From assembly GCA_019116965.1 (NCBI GenBank), contig DXAT01000037.1, positions 1 through 64,000 of the forward strand: a stretch of 64,000 nt of DNA, in the 5' to 3' direction. The position numbers were made by a program, and so were the translations under genes. Below are positions 42,914 through 52,276 of the stretch, piece by piece. The first letter of the stretch is position 1. Each line of letters starts with the position of its first letter. The notes beneath the pieces were generated by a model. The model did no database searches. It was not told the DNA's origin and was given only the letters and a program-made list of their open reading frames with translations. This stretch comes from Candidatus Coprenecus pullistercoris. GTDB taxonomy: Bacteria; Bacteroidota; Bacteroidia; Bacteroidales; UBA932.

Positions 42914-43672
42914 ATGATCGGTGTCTATGACTCGGGTGTGGGCGGTCTTTCGGTATGGAAGGAGCTTGTGGCTCTGATGCCGGCTCAGGACTATGTCTAT
43001 GTGGCGGATTCGGCTCATTGCCCGTACGGGGACAAGTCCCGCGAGTATGTGGCCCGGCGGGCGGACACGGTGGTGCGCTTTATGATTGAAAAAGGAGTGG
43101 AAGCGGTGGTAGTGGCCTGCAATACGGCAACTGCCGCCGCTATTGCTGAACTGAGGTCAGCTTACAGTATCCCTTTCATAGGTATGGAGCCTGCTGTCAA
43201 ACCGGCCGTGAATATCTCGCATACCGGTGTCGTGGGTGTCCTTGCCACGGCCAATACCTTCAGGGGAACCCTGTACAGGGATACGGTGATGAGGTATGCC
43301 TCCGGTATAAAGGTCATAGAGAAAGTGGGAAAGGGGCTCGTGGAGGCTGTGGAGCGCGGCGTGGTGCCGAAGGACCTGATCAAGGAATATGTCGGGGAGA
43401 TGACGGATCAGGGCGCAGATGTCATCGTGCTTGGATGTACGCATTTCCCTTTTCTCAGCGAGGAGATAGCCAGATGCGCCGGCCCTTCTGTTAGAATCAT
43501 CAACCCGGCTCCGGCAGTTGCGAGGCAGGCCGTACGCATGCTTGACGGCAGGGTCTTCGGCGGCGGCACCAGGAAGTTCTACTCCACAGGGGATACGGCC
43601 GTGCTGCGCGGACTTGCCATCGGTATAGACTCCTCGCTCACTCCCGACGATTTTGAGAAAGTCAGTGTATAA
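42914..43672 (+). CDS. murI: Glutamate racemase
   Basis: A 252-residue racemase that supplies D-glutamate for peptidoglycan. Both catalytic Cys motifs are present: VVACNTATAAA (about 72) and LGCTHFPFL (about 175-180). The N-terminal DSGVGGLSVWKEL and ADSAHCPYGDKS are the family signature. The length is slightly below the norm of about 265. It is 15 nt past the lipoprotein gene and 17 nt before hppA, so all three may be cotranscribed. Confidence 0.96.
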   Translation: MIGVYDSGVGGLSVWKELVALMPAQDYVYVADSAHCPYGDKSREYVARRADTVVRFMIEKGVEAVVVACNTATAAAIAELRSAYSIPFIGMEPAVKPAVNISHTGVVGVLATANTFRGTLYRDTVMRYASGIKVIEKVGKGLVEAVERGVVPKDLIKEYVGEMTDQGADVIVLGCTHFPFLSEEIARCAGPSVRIINPAPAVARQAVRMLDGRVFGGGTRKFYSTGDTAVLRGLAIGIDSSLTPDDFEKVSV

Positions 43673-43689
43673 TCAATAAAACTCAACTT

Positions 43690-45909
43690 ATGTCAGTAGA
43701 TTTGTTATTCTATCTCGTCCCGCTGTCATCCCTGATAGCCCTGGGCTTCGCATTCTACTTTTACAGGAGGATGCTTCGGGAGGATGAGGGGACTCCTACC
43801 ATGAAGGAGATAGCCGCATATGTGCGCAAGGGCGCCATGGCTTATCTCAAGCAGCAGTACAAGGTGGTTACCATCGTGTTCATCATCCTTGCCGTTTTCT
43901 TCGCGGTGCTCGCGTACGGTTTCGGGGTTCAGAACGAGTGGGTACCCTTTGCGTTCCTTACCGGAGGCTTCTTTTCCGGCCTTGCCGGCTATATAGGCAT
44001 GAGGACGGCTACCTACGCGTCCGGAAGGACTGCTAACGCGGCCCGCCGTTCGCTCAACGCCGGTCTCAAGCTGGCTTTCCGCTCCGGTGCCGTCATGGGA
44101 CTTACTGTAGTAGGACTCGGACTTCTGGATATATCCGTGTGGTATCTCATACTCGACTATTTCGTGAAGGATGCTGACGGTCCGCAGAAGCTGGTCGTAA
44201 TCACTACGACGATGCTTACCTTCGGCATGGGCGCCTCCACCCAGGCTCTCTTCGCCCGCGTAGGCGGAGGTATCTACACCAAGGCTGCAGATGTGGGCGC
44301 GGACCTTGTCGGTAAGGTCGAGGCCGGCATCCCGGAGGATGATCCGCGCAATCCGGCAACCATCGCCGACAATGTGGGCGACAATGTAGGCGATGTGGCC
44401 GGCATGGGTGCCGACCTCTACGAGTCGTATTGCGGCTCGATACTCGCTACGGCGGCTCTCGGTGCATCTGCGTTCTATTCCAGCGCGGACACGGGGCTTC
44501 AGCTCAAGGCGGTGTTCGCGCCGATGCTCATAGCTGCTGTCGGCATCATCCTGTCGATTATAGGTATCTATCTGGTAAGGACCAAGGAGGGCGCCGGTAT
44601 GAAGCAGCTGCTCCGTTCACTCAGCGTCGGAACCAATGTGTCTTCGGTGCTCATAGCCGCGGCAACATTCGGCATCTTATATATATTGGGTATACCCGGC
44701 TGGTACTGGATAGCCTGCTCGGTGATAGTCGGACTGCTTGCAGGCATCATCATCGGCCAGTCTACGGAGTATTTTACATCGCATTCGTACAAGCCGACCA
44801 AGAAATTGGCGGAGAGCTCGTCCACGGGGCCGGCCACCGTCATCATCTCCGGAGTCGGTCTCGGTATGATATCCACTGCCGTGCCTGTCATCACCATAGT
44901 GGCCGCCATCATATTAGCCTATCTGTGCGCCATCGGTTTTGATGTGACCAATATGCTCACGGCGCAGAACCTGAGTCTCGGACTCTACGGCATAGGCATA
45001 GCCTCTGTGGGTATGCTGTCGACACTCGGCATCACGCTGGCGACGGATGCCTACGGACCCATTGCGGACAACGCCGGCGGAAATGCCCAGATGAGCGAGC
45101 TGGAGCCCGAGGTTCGTCAGCGCACCGATATTCTCGATGCTCTCGGAAACACGACGGCTGCCACGGGCAAGGGATTTGCCATAGGTTCTGCCGCTCTTAC
45201 CGCCTTGGCACTGCTGGCCTCGTATCTCGAGGAGATAAAGATAGGCCTTGCCCGGATAGGAGAGGCCACTTTGGATCTCGGAGGTGGCCGGACGGTGGAG
45301 GTGGCTTCCGCCACGATACCGGACTTCATGGAATATTTCAAGATCAACCTGATGAATCCGTCGGTGCTCGCAGGTGTGTTCATAGGCGCCATGATGTCGT
45401 TCCTGTTCTGCGGTCTTACGATGAATGCCGTGGGCCGTGCAGCCCAGAAGATGGTTGCCGAGGTGCGCCGTCAGTTCCGTGAGATAAAGGGTATCCTCAC
45501 CGGGCAGGCGACACCTGACTATGCCCGCTGTGTGGCCATCTCGACAAAGGGAGCGCAGCGTGAGATGCTCTTTCCGTCCCTGCTGGCCATCATCGTGCCT
45601 ATACTGGTCGGACTCGTATTCGGAGTATCCGGAACGGTGGGCCTGTTGGTGGGTTCCCTCGGCTCCGGTTTCGTACTCGCCATCTTCATGGCCAATTCCG
45701 GCGGAGCCTGGGACAATGCCAAGAAATATGTAGAGGAGGGCAATCTCGGCGGCAAGGGCTCTGAGGCTCATAAGGCTACGGTTGTAGGAGACACTGTGGG
45801 GGATCCCTTCAAGGATACTTCCGGACCGTCGCTCAACATCCTTATCAAGCTGATGAGCATGGTCTCCATTGTTACGGCCGGACTTAATGTGGCGTTCAGT
45901 CTGCTGTAA
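43690..45909 (+). CDS. hppA: Membrane-bound ion-translocating pyrophosphatase (K+-dependent type)
   Basis: A 739-residue inner-membrane protein with about 16 membrane segments. It hydrolyses pyrophosphate and pumps Na+ or H+. Substrate-site motifs are [43 protein letters not shown] in parts, [11 protein letters not shown] and [15 protein letters not shown]. The position that separates the classes reads [10 protein letters not shown]; Ala there marks the K+-dependent group (Lys in the K+-independent group). Bacteroidetes members are mostly Na+ pumps, so Na+ transport is the likeliest role, by inference. An antisense frame of 345 codons is a shadow. Confidence 0.95.
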   Translation: MSVDLLFYLVPLSSLIALGFAFYFYRRMLREDEGTPTMKEIAAYVRKGAMAYLKQQYKVVTIVFIILAVFFAVLAYGFGVQNEWVPFAFLTGGFFSGLAGYIGMRTATYASGRTANAARRSLNAGLKLAFRSGAVMGLTVVGLGLLDISVWYLILDYFVKDADGPQKLVVITTTMLTFGMGASTQALFARVGGGIYTKAADVGADLVGKVEAGIPEDDPRNPATIADNVGDNVGDVAGMGADLYESYCGSILATAALGASAFYSSADTGLQLKAVFAPMLIAAVGIILSIIGIYLVRTKEGAGMKQLLRSLSVGTNVSSVLIAAATFGILYILGIPGWYWIACSVIVGLLAGIIIGQSTEYFTSHSYKPTKKLAESSSTGPATVIISGVGLGMISTAVPVITIVAAIILAYLCAIGFDVTNMLTAQNLSLGLYGIGIASVGMLSTLGITLATDAYGPIADNAGGNAQMSELEPEVRQRTDILDALGNTTAATGKGFAIGSAALTALALLASYLEEIKIGLARIGEATLDLGGGRTVEVASATIPDFMEYFKINLMNPSVLAGVFIGAMMSFLFCGLTMNAVGRAAQKMVAEVRRQFREIKGILTGQATPDYARCVAISTKGAQREMLFPSLLAIIVPILVGLVFGVSGTVGLLVGSLGSGFVLAIFMANSGGAWDNAKKYVEEGNLGGKGSEAHKATVVGDTVGDPFKDTSGPSLNILIKLMSMVSIVTAGLNVAFSLL

Positions 45910-45934
45910 CAAAAGTTTAATAAAAGTTGTAGTT

Positions 45935-45957
45935 TTGAAAACAATTTTCAATATTTG
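45935..45957 (+). promoter_or_regulatory. susC promoter with 7-3-7 inverted repeat next to the -7 box
   Basis: TTGAAAA-CAA-TTTTCAA (45935-45951) is a perfect inverted repeat. It abuts TATTTG (45952-45957; AATATTTG against TAnnTTTG). The susC ATG is at 46016, so the leader is about 50 nt. A repeat between the -33 and -7 positions is a natural operator. Confidence 0.5.
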
Positions 45958-46015
45958 CAGTTTAAATACAAAATGATCAAAGATTAACTTGTTATTAACT
46001 TTAAAAATTATCTAC

Positions 46016-49000
46016 ATGAAAAAAATCAGACTATTTTTAACAGGTCTGCTGCTTGTGATGACTGCGACGGCTTTCGCGCAGGATGTTACAGTGACAGGTA
46101 CTGTTACTGATGCTTCAACAGGTGAAGGTATCCCTGGTGCGGCAGTCCTGCTCAAGGGCGATGCTACACAATGGGCTTTGACCGATGAGATGGGTGCTTA
46201 CACCCTCACAGTACCTTCTGACGGAGTGCTGGAAGTCAGCTTTATCGGTTACACCACTGTTGAGGTGCCTGTCAACGGCAGGAGCAAGATCGATGTTCAG
46301 CTGGAGATGGCTGCTGAGATGCTCGATGACGTAATCGTGGTCGGCTACGGTTCCGCCAGGAAGATATCCTCAGTGGTAGGTTCGGCTTCCACCGTCAACA
46401 AGAAGGTGATTGCCAACAGGCCTACGGCCAACGCCGGTGACGCTCTTCAGGGTCAGGTTTCCGGTCTGCAGGTGTTCTCCTCATCCGGTGAGCCTTCCGC
46501 ATCCGTTACCATGCGTCTGCGTGGTGTGAGCTCCATCAACGCCAGTACGACACCTCTGTTCATCCTCGACGGATCGCCTGTGTCGGCATCAGTGTTCACA
46601 TCTTTGAACAGCAACGATATCGAGAACATCGTTGTCATGAAGGATGCTTCCTCTACAGCGATTTACGGTTCGCGTGCTGCCAACGGTGTGATCTACATCA
46701 CCACCAAGAAAGGTCAGAGAGGCGACAAGCCCGTAGTATCCGTAAGGGCTCAGTACGGTATCTCTCAGATGGCCCGTCATAAACTCGACCTGATGAACTC
46801 CGACCAGTGGTTCCAGTTCCAAGAGATGGTTTACGGCGATGAGTTCCAGATGTCAGAGTATCAGGAGAACTCGAGACTTCTCGGTGTAAATACCAACTGG
46901 ACAAGGCGTTTCTTCAACGAGGCTGCGCCTGTATGGAGCCTCGATGCTTCCGTATCCGGTGCTTCGGACAAGACTGACTACTACTTCTCCCTCGGAGTAT
47001 TCGACCAGACAGGTATCGCATTGGAATCCGAGATGACAAGGTACAATATCCGTACAAATGTCAATACCCAGGTCAACAATTGGCTGAGGATGGGTATGAA
47101 CCTCGGTATGACATATCAGGAGTATGTGACCACTCCTTATCAGAGCAACGGCCAGAACTCTTTCGGAAATGCCATCTATGCATCCAACAACCTTCCGCCT
47201 TGGCTCTCTCCCTACGGAATACTTTACGATGACAACGGCAATCCCTATATCGACTATGCTTCAGGCGAGCTCGACTACTGGGATGCAATCCAGACATACA
47301 ACCCCAGATATCTTGCTGAGATCCAGCCCAGACTCTTCACCACTGTGCGCCTCAACGCCAGCACATATCAGCAGATAACTCCGATCAAGGGTCTGACTCT
47401 CAAGGCTCAGCAGAGCGTAGAGGGATATGACAGCCGTACCACCCAGCAGGCTCTTCCTGTTGATCCCTGGCCCTTCGGAACCGACACTCCCTTTGCAGGC
47501 GAGTCGTTCTCCCGTTACTATCGTCTGACCTTTACCAATACCGCTGAGTACAACTTCACGGTTGCCGACAGAAACAACTTCTCTATCCTCCTCGGTCAGG
47601 AGGCCATCATAGAGGATACAGAGTCGTTCAGTGCTTCTTCAAACGGTCAGTCCGATATCCGTCAGCCCTATCTGAGCTACGGTCTTCAGGCAGATATCCC
47701 GAGTTGGGGCAAGTCTGAGGTGAACTACAACTCATACTTCGCACGCGCTTCATACAACTACAACGAGAAGTACTACCTCGATGCCTCATGGCGTATCGAC
47801 GGTTCGTCTCTCTTCGGTGCCAACAAGAAGTACGCCAACTTCTACTCAGTAGGTGCCATGTGGGATATCAAGCGTGAACGCTGGATGCAGGGTGCGTCAT
47901 GGATCAATGACCTCCGTCTGAAGGCCAGCATCGGTACAACAGGTAACTCCGGTATCAGCAACTACATGTCGTTCGCGACAGTCGGTGCTTATGCCAATGT
48001 CTATGACGGAGCCGCATGGGGAGTCGCTACTCCTTCCAATCCCGACCTGACATGGGAGACAGTGGAGACCACCAACATCGGTCTTACCGCCCGTCTGTGG
48101 AACTTCCTCGGTGTCAATGTCGAGTTCTATAACAAGAACACCCGCGACATGCTCATGTCCATCCCTTATTCCTACACAACCGGTTACGGTTCAGGTTGGG
48201 GTAACATCGGTGACATGTACAACCGCGGTGTCGATGTGGACTTGAGCTTCGATATCATCCAGACCAACGACATCTACTTCAATATCAAGACCAACTTCAA
48301 CTACAACAAAAACATGGTGACCAGGCTGTTCGACGGCCGTGACTACTATACCCTCGCCGGTACCGGTCTGCGTATGGAAGTCGGCCACGCATGGGGTGAG
48401 TATTATGCAGTCCGTCAGGCCGGTGTCGATCCCAACGACGGTATGCAGATGTGGTATGACAAGGACGGCAACATCACCAAGGTGTACTCTCAGGATGATA
48501 TGGTCATGACCGGCAAGCAGAGATATGCTCCCTGGGCCGGCGGTGTCCAGCTCAACTTCCAGTACAAGGGTCTGTATATCGGAGCCGACTTCTCTTGGGT
48601 TGCAGGCAACTACCTGATCAACAACGACCGCTGGTTCCTTACCAATCCTACCGAGTTCGACTTCTTCAACATGACCACTGACATGCTTGATATCTGGACA
48701 ACCCCCGGTCAGGTGACCGATGTGCCTTCTATCGAGTCTGTAAGGCAGATCGACGATGACGGTCTTATCGAGAACGCTTCATTCCTCCGTCTGAAGAACC
48801 TGCAGGTATCCTACAGCTTCCCTGACCATTGGATGAAGAAGACCGGATTCATCGGCGGTGCAAGGATATACGCCATCGCCAGGAACCTGTTCACCATTAC
48901 CCAGTACAGCGGATTTGACCCTGAGGTCGATACCAACGTAACTCTCGGACAGTATCCTAACTCAAGGGAATTCAGTATAGGTGTAGAATTAACATTTTAA
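46016..49000 (+). CDS. SusC/RagA-type TonB-dependent transporter
   Basis: 994 residues from the ATG at 46016. The signal peptide (MTATAFAQ end) is followed by a carboxypeptidase-like regulatory domain (about 23-100; VTGTVTDASTGEGIPGAAV). The TonB-box region DDVIVVGYG and the plug domain follow (LQGQVSGLQVFS, STAIYGSRAANGVIYITTKKG in parts). The 22-strand barrel ends in SREFSIGVELTF. It should import a solute too large for porins, energised by TonB. Codon use is biased like a highly expressed gene. SusD follows after 11 nt. The substrate is unknown; a neighbouring protease hints at peptides rather than glycans. Confidence 0.95.
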   Translation: MKKIRLFLTGLLLVMTATAFAQDVTVTGTVTDASTGEGIPGAAVLLKGDATQWALTDEMGAYTLTVPSDGVLEVSFIGYTTVEVPVNGRSKIDVQLEMAAEMLDDVIVVGYGSARKISSVVGSASTVNKKVIANRPTANAGDALQGQVSGLQVFSSSGEPSASVTMRLRGVSSINASTTPLFILDGSPVSASVFTSLNSNDIENIVVMKDASSTAIYGSRAANGVIYITTKKGQRGDKPVVSVRAQYGISQMARHKLDLMNSDQWFQFQEMVYGDEFQMSEYQENSRLLGVNTNWTRRFFNEAAPVWSLDASVSGASDKTDYYFSLGVFDQTGIALESEMTRYNIRTNVNTQVNNWLRMGMNLGMTYQEYVTTPYQSNGQNSFGNAIYASNNLPPWLSPYGILYDDNGNPYIDYASGELDYWDAIQTYNPRYLAEIQPRLFTTVRLNASTYQQITPIKGLTLKAQQSVEGYDSRTTQQALPVDPWPFGTDTPFAGESFSRYYRLTFTNTAEYNFTVADRNNFSILLGQEAIIEDTESFSASSNGQSDIRQPYLSYGLQADIPSWGKSEVNYNSYFARASYNYNEKYYLDASWRIDGSSLFGANKKYANFYSVGAMWDIKRERWMQGASWINDLRLKASIGTTGNSGISNYMSFATVGAYANVYDGAAWGVATPSNPDLTWETVETTNIGLTARLWNFLGVNVEFYNKNTRDMLMSIPYSYTTGYGSGWGNIGDMYNRGVDVDLSFDIIQTNDIYFNIKTNFNYNKNMVTRLFDGRDYYTLAGTGLRMEVGHAWGEYYAVRQAGVDPNDGMQMWYDKDGNITKVYSQDDMVMTGKQRYAPWAGGVQLNFQYKGLYIGADFSWVAGNYLINNDRWFLTNPTEFDFFNMTTDMLDIWTTPGQVTDVPSIESVRQIDDDGLIENASFLRLKNLQVSYSFPDHWMKKTGFIGGARIYAIARNLFTITQYSGFDPEVDTNVTLGQYPNSREFSIGVELTF

Positions 49001-49011
49001 TGTAGAAAACA

Positions 49012-50541
49012 ATGAGAAAGATATTTAAAGCAGTCTTAATACTGTCTGTAATGTCAGCGGCTTTCAGCTGCACCATGGATCTCCGCCAGCCCGGAGCCAT
49101 CGACGCTGATAATGCGATGACATCCATACAGGACGCGCAGAATCTCCGTCGCGGACTCTATGTCAACTTCCGCGGCATCGCTGCCGGAGGATTCGTCACC
49201 AACGCAGAGATTCAGAGCGATTACTTCCAGCCTACCTCCGGATACGGCAACAACTACGGTCCTATCTTCCGTTGGGAGTTCAACTCGACAGAGTCAGCAT
49301 GCGAGTCCGTGTGGGCAAGCTGCTATACAGTAATCTCCAACTGTAACTTCTTCATAGAGCAGATTGAGAAGGTCCTCAACAATCCCACAGAGGCTTTCAC
49401 CGATGATGATATCGACCTTCTGAACCTCTATCTCGGAGAAGCTTACTTCTTCAGGGCATACTGCCACTACGAGTTGGCTTACAGGTATTGCCAGGTCTAT
49501 GATGAGAACACCGCAGCCAATACATTCGGTGTCCCTTATATTGAGGTCTACAATCCCACACCCGATAAGGATACCTATCCCGCAAGAGGTTATCTCGCTG
49601 ACACATACAGCAAGATCAACGACGACCTCGATCTTGCGGAGGAACTTATCACAGTCTCCGGGAGCCGTGCCAGCATGTGGCTTACCTCTGATGTCGTGAG
49701 TGCTTTCAGGGCAAGGGTATATCTTGCGATGAAGGATTATGACAATGTCATCACCTATTCGGAGCCCCTCATCAGCAAGTATCCCCTGGTTACAACCGCT
49801 GCCGATTTCCAGAGCATGTGGGTCAACGACAGCGGCTCGGAGTGCATAATGCAGCTCGATGCCAGCAGCGACTCCAACAATCAGCCTACATCCTACGACG
49901 CAGGCTACATAGGATATCAGGTGTCCTACAACGATTACCAGCCTATGTATGTTCCTTCTCTGTCTGTCGTTCAGCTCTATCAGGAGTATCCCGCTGACCT
50001 CCGTTACGCTCAGTTCTTTACGAGGCGCGAGGCCGTGACACCTGCAGGCTCGGATACTATCTATCTCTTTACCAAGTTCCCCGGCAATCCTGACCTCAAC
50101 CCTCAGGGTATGACAGGCAGCCAGTCGGCTTATCTCCACAAGAACAAGCCTTTCCGTATCGCTGAGGTATATCTCAACCTCGCTGAGGCTTATCTCGAGA
50201 GCGGCAACACCACCGGAGCCTCAAACATGCTTCAGAGCCTCAGGGAAGCGCGTATCCCCGGTTATACCCAGGGCTCGTATTCTTCCCAGGAGCTCAGGCA
50301 GCAGATCAAGAACGAGCGTCAGCGCGAGCTTATCGGCGAGGGCTTCCGTCTGTGGGACCTCAAGCGCTGGGGTGATCCCGTAGTGAGAGGCGCGGCACAG
50401 AGCGATGACATCATGTACAACCATTCTTCTGTTACCGGTCAGATCGCTCCTGCAAATGATCCCCGCTTCGTATGGCCTATTCCTCAGACCGAGCTCGACT
50501 CCAACCCCAATATGGCTCCTCAGCAGAATCCCGGTTATTAA
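49012..50541 (+). CDS. SusD/RagB-family surface lipoprotein
   Basis: A 509-residue lipoprotein (lipobox AAFSC near residue 20) that caps the SusC barrel and binds its ligand. TPR-like helices carry family landmarks: LYLGEAYFFRAYCHYEL, SDVVSAFRARVYLAMKDY and the C-terminal RIAEVYLNLAEAYL, followed by RQQIKNERQRELIGEGFRLWDLKRW in parts. The length is typical. It is 11 nt downstream of susC and 17 nt upstream of a small lipoprotein gene. Ligand identity cannot be told from sequence. Confidence 0.95.
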   Translation: MRKIFKAVLILSVMSAAFSCTMDLRQPGAIDADNAMTSIQDAQNLRRGLYVNFRGIAAGGFVTNAEIQSDYFQPTSGYGNNYGPIFRWEFNSTESACESVWASCYTVISNCNFFIEQIEKVLNNPTEAFTDDDIDLLNLYLGEAYFFRAYCHYELAYRYCQVYDENTAANTFGVPYIEVYNPTPDKDTYPARGYLADTYSKINDDLDLAEELITVSGSRASMWLTSDVVSAFRARVYLAMKDYDNVITYSEPLISKYPLVTTAADFQSMWVNDSGSECIMQLDASSDSNNQPTSYDAGYIGYQVSYNDYQPMYVPSLSVVQLYQEYPADLRYAQFFTRREAVTPAGSDTIYLFTKFPGNPDLNPQGMTGSQSAYLHKNKPFRIAEVYLNLAEAYLESGNTTGASNMLQSLREARIPGYTQGSYSSQELRQQIKNERQRELIGEGFRLWDLKRWGDPVVRGAAQSDDIMYNHSSVTGQIAPANDPRFVWPIPQTELDSNPNMAPQQNPGY

Positions 50542-50558
50542 TAGTTAAATGATACAAG

Positions 50559-51449
50559 ATGAGACAGATTAAATATTCAATTATCGCTATAGGCGCGCTG
50601 GCTCTTTTAGCATCCTGCAATAAGACGGACTTTACGCCGGCTACAGGAGATACTCCAGTGCAGTTCGCTGAGGCCGTTCAGGTCTTCTCCATCGAGAACC
50701 AGTATTTTGATATACCTGTTTTCCAGACCGAGAAGAGCGACAAGGCGACTCAGGTCAATGTTAAGATACTCAGCTGCAGCGGAGCCTATACCAACGGCAA
50801 TGCCTTCAACTATGTGGAGGACAGCACGGTGATATTCACCAGCAAGAGTCTTTATGTGGGCCCCTGGAACGAGCAGGAGGATACCGACACCACTTTCGGC
50901 AGCTCGAGTTTCGAGGTGCGTCTGCCTGAATACGATGCTATAGACAGCCTTGTGCTGGAGCTTCAGCTCGAAGGCGAGTATCTCGGCAGCCAGACTACGG
51001 CTACCTGCATCTTCAGGTCAGTAGAGCAGTACAACATGATTGGTACCTTCTACTTCAACGGCAACGGCCAGCAGACAATGCGTATCGCAGCCGCTCCCGG
51101 TACCGATCCCAATGCTTACAATGTCTCCTTCCCGAGCGTGATAACAGACAACAACCCGGCTCAGTTCAAGGCTACTCGAAGCATCAACAAGCTGATGGTA
51201 GAGACGGGTTACTACTACGATAATCAGGATTGGGACTGGCAGCTCTACACGATGAAATACATGACTGAGGAGGATGGTGCTGATGAGGCAGGTTGGTACT
51301 TGACAATGGACTACGACATTGAGCTCACATTCAAGAGCGATGACGAGTTCATTGTAGAGAACGGTCTCCAGATATACCATCAGATAGATGAGCAAGGCGG
51401 TTACGGATTCGCTGTTGATCCTGGCAATCCGGGTCTCCGTTCGAACTAA
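50559..51449 (+). CDS. SusE/SusF-position lipoprotein of unknown function
   Basis: A 296-residue lipoprotein (signal ends ALALLASC). The N-terminal part, about 25-140, is an immunoglobulin-like beta sandwich of the kind found next to SusD (PVQFAEAVQVFSIENQYFDIPVF in parts). The C-terminal 150 residues start with MIGTFYFNGNG and are beta-rich with many Tyr, Asp and Trp (YYYDNQDWDWQLYTMKY). No catalytic motif was seen. By position, third in the susCD operon, it may be an auxiliary surface-binding protein. A terminator 34 nt after the stop closes the operon. Confidence 0.8.
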   Translation: MRQIKYSIIAIGALALLASCNKTDFTPATGDTPVQFAEAVQVFSIENQYFDIPVFQTEKSDKATQVNVKILSCSGAYTNGNAFNYVEDSTVIFTSKSLYVGPWNEQEDTDTTFGSSSFEVRLPEYDAIDSLVLELQLEGEYLGSQTTATCIFRSVEQYNMIGTFYFNGNGQQTMRIAAAPGTDPNAYNVSFPSVITDNNPAQFKATRSINKLMVETGYYYDNQDWDWQLYTMKYMTEEDGADEAGWYLTMDYDIELTFKSDDEFIVENGLQIYHQIDEQGGYGFAVDPGNPGLRSN

Positions 51450-51483
51450 CCGAGTTGATTGACACTTTGCAATTCATAACAAG

Positions 51484-51514
51484 GGAGCCGCCCGTAAGTG
51501 ACGGCTCCTTTTTA
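51484..51514 (+). terminator. Terminator of the susCD operon
   Basis: GGAGCCG pairs with CGGCTCC over an 11-nt loop and is followed by TTTTT. It ends the susC-susD-lipoprotein transcript before the next gene at 51537. Confidence 0.85.
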
Positions 51515-51536
51515 CTATTATTAAAAAAGATTCATT

Positions 51537-52241
51537 ATGAGACAGCTGACAGTTGTGTTCCTTATGCTTCTGATTGTCTGCGCACCTGTTTCCGCGAAGG
51601 CGCGCAAGGGAAGCGTGACGGTTCAGGCCAGGGAGAATCTTCTCGACAAGTTGCCTGCCGATGTCGCATATCTTCTGTCGGAGTACACCGGGGCCGTGCT
51701 CTACCGCAACGACGGCGGGATGTCCGAAGGCAAGATCAATATCTGCCTTGTCGACAACTCGATCAGATTTGTGGATGAGAAAGGAGACACCCTCCTGATG
51801 AGGAACCCGGCTATGGTCAACCGGATAATTCTGGCAGACGGCTCCGTGTGCGTGCCGGTCAACGGCGAGTATGTACGGCAGCTTGCGGCCGCCGGATCCC
51901 GTTCACTCGTGTACAGGGTGCGTCTTGAACTTGATACCAGGGACGACAGTCCTTCGGGAGGCATAGCGCCGCCGCCCACATCCACTGCGGTGACGGCGAG
52001 TCTTATGGAACTCGACCCGTCGAGGAGCTTTTCGGTAACGACGGTAGTTGACTATGACCTTTCGGAGGGATTTTGCCTTACGGACGGAGACAAGTTCTAT
52101 CCCGCCCGCCAGTCGTCTTTTGTCCGTCTGTTTCCTGATAGAAAGAAGGATATAAAGGCTTATACAAAGGAACATCCTGTCGATTATGACAGTAAGGAAG
52201 ATATTACGGCCCTGTTCATGTACTGTGCACAGGGCAATTAA
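51537..52241 (+). CDS. Exported protein of unknown function
   Basis: 234 residues. A signal peptide (MRQLTVVFLMLLIVCAPVSA) predicts export to the periplasm. The mature protein has a basic start (KARKGSVTVQ) and a beta-rich middle (AVLYRNDGGMSEGKINICLVD, in parts, then IRFVDEKGDTLLMRNPAMV). A Pro-rich bend (GGIAPPPTSTAV) is followed by a C-terminal part with two Lys-rich helices. No Cys pair, lipobox or known motif was recognised. The gene lies between the susCD terminator and the S8 protease gene, whose promoter overlaps its stop. Confidence 0.8.
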   Translation: MRQLTVVFLMLLIVCAPVSAKARKGSVTVQARENLLDKLPADVAYLLSEYTGAVLYRNDGGMSEGKINICLVDNSIRFVDEKGDTLLMRNPAMVNRIILADGSVCVPVNGEYVRQLAAAGSRSLVYRVRLELDTRDDSPSGGIAPPPTSTAVTASLMELDPSRSFSVTTVVDYDLSEGFCLTDGDKFYPARQSSFVRLFPDRKKDIKAYTKEHPVDYDSKEDITALFMYCAQGN

Positions 52242-52246
52242 CTTTG
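52239..52246 (+). promoter_or_regulatory. -7 box for the S8 protease operon
   Basis: TAACTTTG fully matches TAnnTTTG. It overlaps the stop of the preceding gene and lies 30 nt before the protease ATG at 52277. Confidence 0.5.
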
Positions 52247-52276
52247 TACCACTAATAAATTAAAGAAAAAACGACA

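Noticed and set aside
44914-45951. 345-codon frame opposite hppA
   Set aside because: Rich in His, Arg and Gly with no motif; a by-product of codon bias.
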